From positions 1-5,026 of the forward strand of contig CAMFLD010000236.1 of the NCBI GenBank assembly GCA_945957245.1: a stretch of DNA of 5,026 nucleotides. Reading direction: 5' to 3'. The DNA comes from an uncultured Flavobacterium sp. (GTDB lineage: Bacteria; Bacteroidota; Bacteroidia; Flavobacteriales; Flavobacteriaceae). This document shows, piece by piece, positions 1 through 5,026 of this stretch; position 1 is the stretch's first letter; each line of letters starts with the position of its first letter. Under the pieces are notes generated by a model, which worked only from the letters and a program-made list of their open reading frames with translations, was not told the origin of the DNA and did no database searches. The position numbers and the translations under genes are program-made.

Positions 1-3000
1 CGTCTGCATCATTATCACAAACCCTAAACGGTGCCAAAGGCTGAATCACTGTCGGCAGCGGATTTACCGTTAATGGCTGTTCCACGATAACATAACAATG
101 ATTTCCTTGGTAATCAACCCTATTATTTTCTACACGAATAAATACATTACCACCCACTAAAGCATGGCTAGGATTAGTAAGCTCAGCTGCCGTATTATTG
201 GCTTCTGCATCAGCCAAAGTTGGGAAATAATGGAACGTTAATAACGGGTCATTATTTCTTATATAAGCCTCATTAACTGTAAGATCAAAATACTCCATCA
301 TATCCCCCGGATTATGGTCATCACATTGAGGTGCAAGCGCCGGTGGATTGGTATTTGGTGTCGGTATCGGAAGTACACGGATGTCAAGCGTGGTCCAGCT
401 TCTACAACCTGCCGCTGTAGTCACTGCAACCCATAATGTCTGTACTGCAGGAGATACATTCACATAAGCCGTTGCAGGATTGATTTCTGTTCCCGGAACA
501 CCCGCCTGTGCTAAAGCAAGACTGGTATAATAAGCTACAGGCAATCCTCCTCCGATCTGAGTATTTTTAACCGTTAAGTCAAAAGTATGATACTGGTCAT
601 TCGGATTCGCATCATCATCACAAATACTAAGCGGTGTCGGAATGGTAAGTAACATCGGAGTATTGATTACTAAATGAAAACTACCAAGATTGTAACAGTG
701 TGTGGTAGTATTTTCCACCCTTACCCAAATAGTTTCCCCATCAGTTCCCGGATAAGCCGCAGCCGGAATGATTGGGGCTGTTCCTGCCTGTGCATCAGTC
801 TGGTTTTTGTAGTAAGTCACTAAATAATTACTTGCTGCCAGTGGCTGTTGAGCCAGTACATCCGGAGTTCTTACGGTTAGATTTACAAAAGTACTTGCAC
901 TCTGAGGGTTGCTGTCCTGATCACACAGCACTATATCATTGAGCGATACAGGTGCAACAGGACTAGGATTCACATTAAGTATGATTGGAATAATACTAAC
1001 ACAGTGGGTAATATTGTCCTCTGCCCTTACATAGATGGTCTGGGTGAATGGATAAATATTGTTATATGCAGTTGGAGTTGGAATAGTAGTTCCATTTACC
1101 TGTGCATCTGTAATGGTTTCGTGGAAGCTTATACTGTAGTTTGCCGGTGGCGTACCTAACATACCCGGTATAAGTGTAGTAAGATCAAAAACTGCAAAAC
1201 CATCCTGATCCTGATCACATATAGTGTAAGGTGGTGGCGGAATCAATGAAGGCAGCGGTTGTACCCTAATATCCATAGTAGAAATAACATGACATCCGGT
1301 AGCAGGATTTACAATATCAATACCTAAAGTCTGAACATATTGTACTTGATTACGGTAATTAAGAACCAAAATTTCATTTGTATGATTTTGAGCATCTCCT
1401 AAACTTGGATAGAAATGTATCTGCATATTAGACTGTCCCATCTGAATGGTTGGAATCTGGCTGGCCAGATCAAACACTTCATAGCCGATATCTCCTGCAC
1501 TCTGATTGTTATCACAAAGCGAGTACTGAGGATAGTTAGGCTGCATGGAGTTTGGCAGCGGGTTTACAATAAGATTCAGCGGAACGATATCATAACATCC
1601 TGTTGCAATAAACTCAACTCTTACATAAAGGGTTTCTGTATCAGGAGTAGCATTGACATAACTTGCAGTACCGATAATGCTGTTTGTCGGAGTCTGTGCA
1701 TCAGCAAGGTTGTGATAGAAGGTTACCGTTACCGTTGCCGGGTTAATACTGCCCAGAATCTCAGGAATCTTGGTAGTCAGGTTAAACGGTTCGTAATGTG
1801 CCGGAGCTGTGTCATCACACACCTGATAATCCGTTGGCGTTACAGCCTCCGGAGTTGGGTTGACATTCAGCTTAAGCTGTACATAATTGGCACATCCTGT
1901 AAGCGTGTAGTAAACACGTACATATAAAATCTGTGACCAAGGCTGGATGTTGTTGTATAATACGCTCAGTGGTATTGGATTAGCTCCTATATAAGAATCA
2001 TCCGGTGTTTCATGGTAACTAACAGAAACTCCCGCAGGAACAGAGCCTCCGGCAATCTGGTTCGTAGCATCATTCAGGTTGAACTCCCCAAATCCATCAT
2101 TGTTAGGGTCACAATACTGAAGCGGGGTTGGTGTTACAGCAACAGGCCCCTGAGTCACTCTCAATAACTGTGTAGTTGTCGTATAACATCCTTTACCGTC
2201 TACAACACGGATATAAACAATCTCATTATCATTTCCTAAATAAGTCGATGGCGTTGGAATGGCAAGCGATGGGTTACCACTCTGTGCATCAGCAAGCGTA
2301 TGGTAATAACTTAAGGTTAAACCGGTAACTCCTCCGGTTACATTGGCTTCATTTACGGTTAAGTTAAAGACAGCATTTAATGTAAATCCGTTACTGCACT
2401 GGAACAATGTTGGCGGTGTAGCTGCATTCGGCAGTGGATTCACTATAAGATTAAAACTGCTTGTAGTATTACATCCCGTCGCATTATCACGGATATTAAT
2501 CCAGATTTTTTGCGGGCTTGAAGTATTGGTATAGAAATTAGGCAGTGGGCTGGTTTGATTTTGAGCATCCGCCAGCGTAGCATAATAAGTTACCGTAACA
2601 TTCAGTTGTCCGTTGGCAATTTCTGCAGATTTGGTTCCCAAATCAAATATTTCAACTCCGTCTCCGGGATTGTTGTAATCACAAAGCTCATAATCCGTAA
2701 TAACAGGATTTGGTATCGGAATTGGATTAACAATCAGATTGAATGAAGTAACAGAATAACATGACGGTGCACTGGCATCAAAAGCCCTTACATAGATAGT
2801 CTGAGGATTAGCATTATTACAATACGGACTGGTAAGCGGGTTACCGCCTGTTTGAGCATCGGTTAATGTTTGGTGGTAGGTTACTGTTACCGTTGTACTC
2901 GAAGTAACTTCCGAATCTTTGGTATGCAGATTGAACCCGCAATAGACTCCGTCGTTATTAAGACTATCATCACAAACAACATAGTCTGTAGGGGTATTTA

Positions 3001-4978
3001 CAGCAGGAGGATAAGCAATATTCACTGTTACTGAGCCCAATTCCGGTAGGGTTGTCGTTCCTGCTGGAGTGGTTATGGTAGCACTGACTAAATTATAATT
3101 GGCAGGTAGCAACAGAGGAGGAGACACTACAGTATTTGTCCCATTTGGAAGTAGTGTCACTTGGGCCGGATTTCCATTGAATGTGTAATCAACAATTGCA
3201 TTTGGTGTTCCGGTAAATGTGATTGTAGCAGTGTCACCAGCGCATACAGCACTGGGTCCTGAAATAGTAACATTTGGCAAAGCCACAACAAAAAGCTGGA
3301 AACTGGTGACAGCAAAACTTGTAGGATGAGCTATATCCCTTATCACAGCATATATTCTTTGTGGGTTTGAAGTATTCTGGAACGCTGCCAGATTGGTAAT
3401 CGGATTACTTCCCGAATTGGCATCTGCAGCAGAAAGATAATAAGTTACCGTAAAATTTGAAGGCAGATTAGTACTGTAAACAATTCCTGTTTGTGTAGTC
3501 AAATCAAATTGAGCAACACCCGAATTTGGACTTGTTTCATAAGCATACATATCTGGAGGCGTTCCCGGAACAGGAGCTGTAATACACAAACTGGAATCTA
3601 GGTGCAATGTAAATTGGGTAGTGTTAATACAACCTGTTACAAAATCCTCAATACTGCCATAAATCACTTCGCCATCAGTGCCATTATAATTTGCTGCATT
3701 CGCATTGCTAATAGGAGAAGCTTGTTGCTGTGCATCAAATAAAGAATGATGATACGTTACAGGATTGGTCAATCCGTTTTGGATTAGGGGAGTATTCGCA
3801 GTCAGATTAAACGGAGCACTACATTGTGTCAAATTATTTGGAGTACCTATAGAAAGACTCGGTAAATATTCTACAGTCATGGTATCCGACTGTTGGCAGC
3901 CTCCGGGATAAGTAATGGTTACTCCATAAATTCCAGGCTGGGTAATGCTAAGGGTATGTGAATTTGTTCCAATTGGGTTACCTCCCAAAGTCCATGCATA
4001 AGTTGCTCCTGGAATAGCGGCTGAACCTGCCTGTGCTACAATAGTTTTTGAACCGCAAACAGCAGTATTACCTGCAATTGTAAAATCGGTGGTGCCGTTA
4101 AATTCACCTGTGCCGGATATATCCGGTGTTCCAATATTGAAACTTCCGGCACCTAAAAACACAGCAGAATCCCATGAATTATCATCCAAATCGGAAATTA
4201 CAAGCTTGATGTGATAAGTATTGCTGGGAATTACAGCAGAGGTTGCAGTCATTACTGTGGTCTGCCCATTAAAATTGATGGCAGCAGAACCGGCAGCAGG
4301 CCCCTGATTATTTGATCCGAAATAGGTTACATTGCTTTCATCGCAGGTTGGCAATTCCGAGTTGTCACGAATAGTAGTAACCGAAATAGGTGTATTTGTT
4401 CCCGGTACCAGAGCCAGATTGACCGGAGCAGAACCTGTTGTGACATTGGTTAGAAAAAAAGCAAACGCATCAGAATAAGAGCATTGAAAAATGCCATATT
4501 CTTCCGAAGCAAATAAGAAATCAAAACTCATTTGATTGGTCAGCGGAACAAAATCAAACTCCAGTATCGAAGCATTATGATAGTCATTCGTATTGTTAAC
4601 AATTCCCAGACCCAACATATAATCAAAAAGATCCTGGTCTCCCGGCCATGCATTATTACCGTTGCTTTGTAAAGAGTTATTTGGACCAGGTGCATTAGCC
4701 ACATTTCCGGTACTTAAGATAACCCCGGATGATAAAGGAAATCCCGGATTGGTATTGGTAAAATAGCCAATACCATTTGATGAACCAAAATTAGTTCCTG
4801 TACTCCAGGTGATATTGCTTATGGTCCCCACACAGCTGGTGTTTCCGGTTGTAGGTGTAAACAAAATATCCTGTACGAGCTGGGGAACCGTATAAGTGGT
4901 CGTATTAACTGTAATTGGTTGTGAAAAACTGTTTAATCCAGTTAAAAGTGTAAAAAATAAAAGTAAAATTCTTTTCAC
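1..4978 (-). CDS. Giant modular surface protein with choice-of-anchor L domain, Ig-like domains and at least 12 tandem Cys-pair modules (3' end outside window)
   Basis: Seen: the minus strand is open from the GTG at 4978-4976 to the window edge, 1659 complete codons without a stop. Domain order is signal peptide (1-19), choice-of-anchor L domain (about 25-285), Ig/PKD-like domain (298-375), modules 1-2 (376-568), a second Ig-like domain (569-657), modules 3-12 (658-1641) and the start of module 13. The GTG is chosen because it begins a good signal peptide; an in-frame TAA lies upstream at 5014-5012, no ATG or TTG lies between them, and the next in-frame ATG is only at residue 121. No Shine-Dalgarno sequence is visible, which is usual in Bacteroidota. 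Known: proteins of this build in Flavobacteriia are mostly annotated as T9SS type B sorting-domain proteins. Inferred: an extracellular adhesin or stalk exported through Sec and then T9SS. No enzyme motif was seen. The C-terminal sorting domain, expected beyond position 1, is not visible, so the secretion route is unproven. Protein class is confident; exact role is unknown. Confidence 0.95.
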   Translation of the reverse strand, partial: MKRILLLFFTLLTGLNSFSQPITVNTTTYTVPQLVQDILFTPTTGNTSCVGTISNITWSTGTNFGSSNGIGYFTNTNPGFPLSSGVILSTGNVANAPGPNNSLQSNGNNAWPGDQDLFDYMLGLGIVNNTNDYHNASILEFDFVPLTNQMSFDFLFASEEYGIFQCSYSDAFAFFLTNVTTGSAPVNLALVPGTNTPISVTTIRDNSELPTCDESNVTYFGSNNQGPAAGSAAINFNGQTTVMTATSAVIPSNTYHIKLVISDLDDNSWDSAVFLGAGSFNIGTPDISGTGEFNGTTDFTIAGNTAVCGSKTIVAQAGSAAIPGATYAWTLGGNPIGTNSHTLSITQPGIYGVTITYPGGCQQSDTMTVEYLPSLSIGTPNNLTQCSAPFNLTANTPLIQNGLTNPVTYHHSLFDAQQQASPISNANAANYNGTDGEVIYGSIEDFVTGCINTTQFTLHLDSSLCITAPVPGTPPDMYAYETSPNSGVAQFDLTTQTGIVYSTNLPSNFTVTYYLSAADANSGSNPITNLAAFQNTSNPQRIYAVIRDIAHPTSFAVTSFQLFVVALPNVTISGPSAVCAGDTATITFTGTPNAIVDYTFNGNPAQVTLLPNGTNTVVSPPLLLPANYNLVSATITTPAGTTTLPELGSVTVNIAYPPAVNTPTDYVVCDDSLNNDGVYCGFNLHTKDSEVTSSTTVTVTYHQTLTDAQTGGNPLTSPYCNNANPQTIYVRAFDASAPSCYSVTSFNLIVNPIPIPNPVITDYELCDYNNPGDGVEIFDLGTKSAEIANGQLNVTVTYYATLADAQNQTSPLPNFYTNTSSPQKIWINIRDNATGCNTTSSFNLIVNPLPNAATPPTLFQCSNGFTLNAVFNLTVNEANVTGGVTGLTLSYYHTLADAQSGNPSLAIPTPSTYLGNDNEIVYIRVVDGKGCYTTTTQLLRVTQGPVAVTPTPLQYCDPNNDGFGEFNLNDATNQIAGGSVPAGVSVSYHETPDDSYIGANPIPLSVLYNNIQPWSQILYVRVYYTLTGCANYVQLKLNVNPTPEAVTPTDYQVCDDTAPAHYEPFNLTTKIPEILGSINPATVTVTFYHNLADAQTPTNSIIGTASYVNATPDTETLYVRVEFIATGCYDIVPLNLIVNPLPNSMQPNYPQYSLCDNNQSAGDIGYEVFDLASQIPTIQMGQSNMQIHFYPSLGDAQNHTNEILVLNYRNQVQYVQTLGIDIVNPATGCHVISTMDIRVQPLPSLIPPPPYTICDQDQDGFAVFDLTTLIPGMLGTPPANYSISFHETITDAQVNGTTIPTPTAYNNIYPFTQTIYVRAEDNITHCVSIIPIILNVNPSPVAPVSLNDIVLCDQDSNPQSASTFVNLTVRTPDVLAQQPLAASNYLVTYYKNQTDAQAGTAPIIPAAAYPGTDGETIWVRVENTTTHCYNLGSFHLVINTPMLLTIPTPLSICDDDANPNDQYHTFDLTVKNTQIGGGLPVAYYTSLALAQAGVPGTEINPATAYVNVSPAVQTLWVAVTTAAGCRSWTTLDIRVLPIPTPNTNPPALAPQCDDHNPGDMMEYFDLTVNEAYIRNNDPLLTFHYFPTLADAEANNTAAELTNPSHALVGGNVFIRVENNRVDYQGNHCYVIVEQPLTVNPLPTVIQPLAPFRVCDNDAD
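2..55 (-). repeat. Start of repeat module 13, cut by the window edge (residues 1642-1659)
   Basis: The last visible residues read P-T-V-I-Q-P-L-A-P-F-R-V-C1654-D-N-D-A-D. This is the opening strand and acidic loop of another copy, at the expected spacing (Cys1552 to Cys1654 is 102 residues). The array therefore continues beyond position 1 by at least one module. Confidence 0.85.
1253..1555 (-). repeat. Repeat module 8 (residues 1142-1242) with altered YVRV strand
   Basis: Opening C1155-D-N-N-Q has a longer loop before Y-E-V-F-D-L (1166-1171). The strand that is I-Y-V-R-V in most copies reads L-G-I-D-I (1218-1222), replacing the usual Arg by Asp, before the normal A-T-G-C1229. The region N-Y-R-N-Q-V-Q-Y-V-Q (1207-1216) is also unlike the other copies. 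The pattern of spacing is kept, so this is divergence rather than damage. Confidence 0.78.
1853..2146 (-). repeat. Repeat module 6 (residues 945-1042) with altered DAQ turn
   Basis: It opens Q-Y-C956-D-P-N-N-D-G-F-G-E-F-N-L, one of the clearest acidic loops in the array. The turn read as A-D-A-Q in most copies is P-D-D-S (residues 991-994), and the strand after it is Y-I-G-A-N-P-I-P. The closing Cys is 1029 in L-T-G-C. Otherwise standard. Confidence 0.8.
2720..3007 (-). repeat. Repeat module 3 (residues 658-753) with an extra cysteine pair
   Basis: It follows the standard pattern: V-V-C669-D-D opening, N-N-D-G loop, V-T-V-T-Y-H, T-D-A-Q, Q-T-I-Y-V-R-A, S-C740-Y-S-V, S-F-N-L-I-V-N-P. It also holds two further cysteines, Cys680 just before F-N-L and Cys720 where other copies have the Y-x-N strand. 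No other complete module has these two. They probably form a second disulfide, making this the only four-Cys copy. Confidence 0.82.
3008..3274 (-). other. Ig-like domain 2 interrupting the array (residues 569-657)
   Basis: It does not fit the module pattern. It begins N-V-T-I-S-G-P-S-A-V-C579-A-G-D-T-A-T-I-T-F-T-G, continues with V-D-Y-T-F-N-G, V-T-L-L-P-N-G-T-N-T-V-V, Y-N-L-V-S-A-T-I-T, and ends S-V-T-V-N-I. This is the style of an Ig-like beta-sandwich widespread in Flavobacteriia surface proteins. The second Cys usually seen in such domains is absent (the region reads T-T-P-A-G-T-T-T), leaving Cys579 unpaired within the domain. Family name is uncertain. Confidence 0.55.
3275..3589 (-). repeat. 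Repeat module 2 (residues 464-568), divergent, lacking the conserved Cys pair
   Basis: It is recognisable by A-Q-F-D-L-T-T (489-495), F-T-V-T-Y-Y (509-514), a D-A-N in place of DAQ, F-Q-N-T-S-N-P-Q-R-I-Y-A-V-I-R-D and a closing F-Q-L-F-V-V-A-L-P. The opening Cys-Asp is replaced by Y-E-T-S-P-N-S-G and the closing T-G-C by P-T-S-F, so both conserved cysteines are gone. A lone Cys465 sits near the start, outside the aligned position. This module directly precedes the inserted Ig-like domain. Confidence 0.75.
3590..3853 (-). repeat. Repeat module 1 (residues 376-463), shortest opening loop
   Basis: First copy of the repeated module. It opens with Q-C386-S-A-P-F-N-L-T, so the Cys lies only four residues before F-N-L and the acidic loop found in most later copies is missing. 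The rest is typical: V-T-Y-H-H, F-D-A-Q, A-N-Y-N, G-E-V-I-Y-G-S-I-E-D, V-T-G-C450, then Q-F-T-L-H. The Cys386-Cys450 spacing of 64 is the shortest among the copies. Confidence 0.8.
3854..4087 (-). other. Ig/PKD-like domain 1 (residues 298-375)
   Basis: After the anchor-L domain comes a stretch with the pattern of PKD/Ig-like folds common in Bacteroidota surface proteins. It has V-C-G (307-309), then T-Y-A-W-T-L-G-G (326-333), L-S-I-T-Q-P-G-I-Y-G-V-T-I-T-Y (343-357), then G-G-C (359-361) and D-T-M-T-V-E-Y. The Cys308 and Cys361 pair would be the usual inter-strand disulfide. It probably acts as a spacer between the N-terminal domain and the repeat array. Assignment is by motif only. Confidence 0.6.
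4124..4906 (-). other. Choice-of-anchor L domain (about residues 25-285)
   Basis: This N-terminal block carries the hallmarks of the choice-of-anchor L family. There is a G-V-I-L-S-T-G stretch, then W-P-G-D-Q-D-L-F-D (111-119), then A-S-I-L-E-F-D-F-V-P. These lead into F-D-F-L-F-A-S-E-E-Y-G (152-162) and C-S-Y-S-D-A-F-A-F-F-L (166-176). Later come an N-x-P-I-S-V-T-T-I-R-D stretch (to 205), T-Y-H-I-K-L-V-I-S-D-L-D-D (to 266) and D-S-A-V-F-L (270-275). Cysteines are at 49, 166 and 212. Known: the family occurs on secreted bacterial proteins whose C-terminal anchors vary (T9SS, PEP-CTERM and others). Its molecular role is not well defined; the acidic clusters suggest metal binding, which is inference. 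Boundaries are approximate. Confidence 0.85.
4922..4978 (-). other. Sec signal peptide (residues 1-19)
   Basis: The first residues are Met(GTG)-Lys-Arg, then a hydrophobic core ILLLFFTLLTGL, then NSFS followed by Gln20. This is a compact n-region, h-region and c-region with Ser at -1 and -3. Gln at +1 after cleavage is common in exported Bacteroidota proteins. There is no Cys at the cleavage point, so it is not a lipoprotein signal. The exact cleavage site is inferred. This peptide is also the main evidence for the GTG start. Confidence 0.88.
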
Positions 4979-5001
4979 TATATATAGAATATTATCAGCA
5001 T
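4978..5001 (-). other. Seven-codon mini-ORF overlapping the GTG start (possible leader ORF)
   Basis: An ATG at 5001-4999 opens a frame encoding M-L-I-I-F-Y-I and stops at TAG 4980-4978. The G of that stop is the first base of the GTG start (TAGTG overlap). This geometry would allow translational coupling, helpful for a GTG with no Shine-Dalgarno sequence. The mini-ORF itself has no ribosome binding site either, and so short an ORF is easily random. Confidence 0.2.
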
Positions 5002-5026
5002 TTTCAATAGTTTATAACTATTAAAA
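5002..5026. promoter_or_regulatory. A/T-rich inverted repeat upstream of the start codon
   Basis: AATAGTT at 5006-5012 and AACTATT at 5016-5022 are perfect 7-base arms around a TAT spacer. Pairing extends outwards to 5002/5026 with one mismatch (5005/5023), giving 10 of 11 pairs. It lies 23 bases before the GTG. It could be an operator, a weak hairpin in the leader RNA, or the end of a terminator for an upstream gene outside the window. Such A/T-rich dyads also arise by chance. No -33 TTG / -7 TAnnTTTG Bacteroidota promoter is convincingly present in the 48 bases available. Confidence 0.35.

Larger units (their letters stand above)
56..3007 (-). repeat. Tandem array of ten complete modules (modules 3-12, residues 658-1641)
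   Basis: Ten head-to-tail copies follow one another without spacers. Approximate positions on the plus strand, in protein order: 2720-3007, 2432-2719, 2147-2431, 1853-2146, 1556-1852, 1253-1555, 962-1252, 653-961, 365-652 and 56-364. Opening cysteines are at residues 669, 766, 861, 956, 1054, 1155, 1254, 1352, 1453 and 1552; closing cysteines are at 740, 836, 931, 1029, 1128, 1229, 1326, 1428, 1525 and 1628. The opening-Cys period is 95-102 residues. Shared motifs are CD plus acidic loop, F-[DN]-L-T, [TS]-[YF]-[YH], A-D-A-Q, Y-x-N, Q-x-[IL]-Y-V-R-V, [TG]-[GH]-C and N-P-x-P. Predicted all-beta, one disulfide each, forming an extended stalk. Copies are clearly diverged in DNA. I cannot name a Pfam family with certainty. 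Confidence 0.9.

Noticed and set aside
1415..1927. 170-codon open frame on the plus strand
   Set aside because: It lies exactly antisense, codon on codon, to modules 6-8 of the large gene. It stays open because the minus strand there uses no TTA, CTA or TCA codons. The product is rich in Arg, Cys and Ile with no recognisable domain, as expected of a shadow frame.
2343..2534. 63-codon open frame on the plus strand
   Set aside because: Antisense to modules 4-5, no recognisable motif or ribosome binding site; the sense strand carries a continuous, well-patterned repeat protein.
2555..2746. 63-codon open frame on the plus strand
   Set aside because: Antisense and in codon register with module 4; low-complexity Ile/Asn/Arg composition, no support as a gene.
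1..3853. Periodic DNA repeats as a CRISPR array or mobile repeat
   Set aside because: The period of about 290-300 bases is the codon image of protein modules, with diverged DNA and an unbroken reading frame. There are no short identical direct repeats with unique spacers.
1..4978. Multi-gene defence, secretion or metabolic system
   Set aside because: Only one gene is present, with no catalytic, nuclease, transposase or RNA signature. The window shows a single structural surface protein.
4979..5026. Bacteroidota promoter (-33 TTG, -7 TAnnTTTG) or Shine-Dalgarno site
   Set aside because: A TTG occurs in the leader but the element at the right distance reads TATTCTAT, not TAnnTTTG. No AGGAGG-like sequence precedes the GTG. 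The promoter probably lies beyond the window.

Overview
The window is almost entirely one gene: a very large open reading frame on the minus strand that starts at a GTG at 4978-4976 and is still open at position 1, where the window cuts it. I read every codon from 4978 down to 2 (1659 codons) and found no in-frame stop and no sign of a frameshift. It encodes an exported, modular, repeat-rich surface protein of the kind found in Flavobacteriia (phylum Bacteroidota). The taxonomic call rests on protein style and leader: a choice-of-anchor L N-terminal domain, long arrays of CD...FDL...DAQ...YVRV...TGC modules, an A/T-only leader with no Shine-Dalgarno sequence, and mature protein probably starting at Gln. 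Genus cannot be fixed from this window.

Layout in protein order, which runs right to left on the plus strand. First comes a 48-base A/T-rich leader (4979-5026) with an inverted repeat and a 7-codon mini-ORF overlapping the start codon. Next is a signal peptide (residues 1-19), then a choice-of-anchor L domain (about 25-285) and an Ig/PKD-like domain (about 298-375). Two repeat modules follow (376-463 and 464-568), the second lacking the usual features. A second Ig-like domain (569-657) interrupts the array. Ten consecutive complete modules of about 95-103 residues follow (658-1641), and a thirteenth is cut by the window edge. No other gene is supported on either strand; plus-strand open frames are antisense shadows.

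The modules share a clear pattern: a Cys-Asp opening with an acidic Asn/Asp/Gly loop, then F-[DN]-L-T, a beta strand ending in [YF][YH], a DAQ-like turn, Y-x-N, Q-x-[IL]-Y-V-R-V, a [TG]-[GH]-C, and a closing strand ending in N-P-x-P. Each normal module has one cysteine at the start and one near the end, 64-76 residues apart, probably a disulfide. By family knowledge, such proteins usually end in a type IX secretion (type B, gliding-motility-associated) C-terminal sorting domain. That end lies outside the window, so export route and final anchoring are inferred. Likely role: a long extracellular stalk or adhesin. No catalytic domain is visible, and I see no multi-gene system here.
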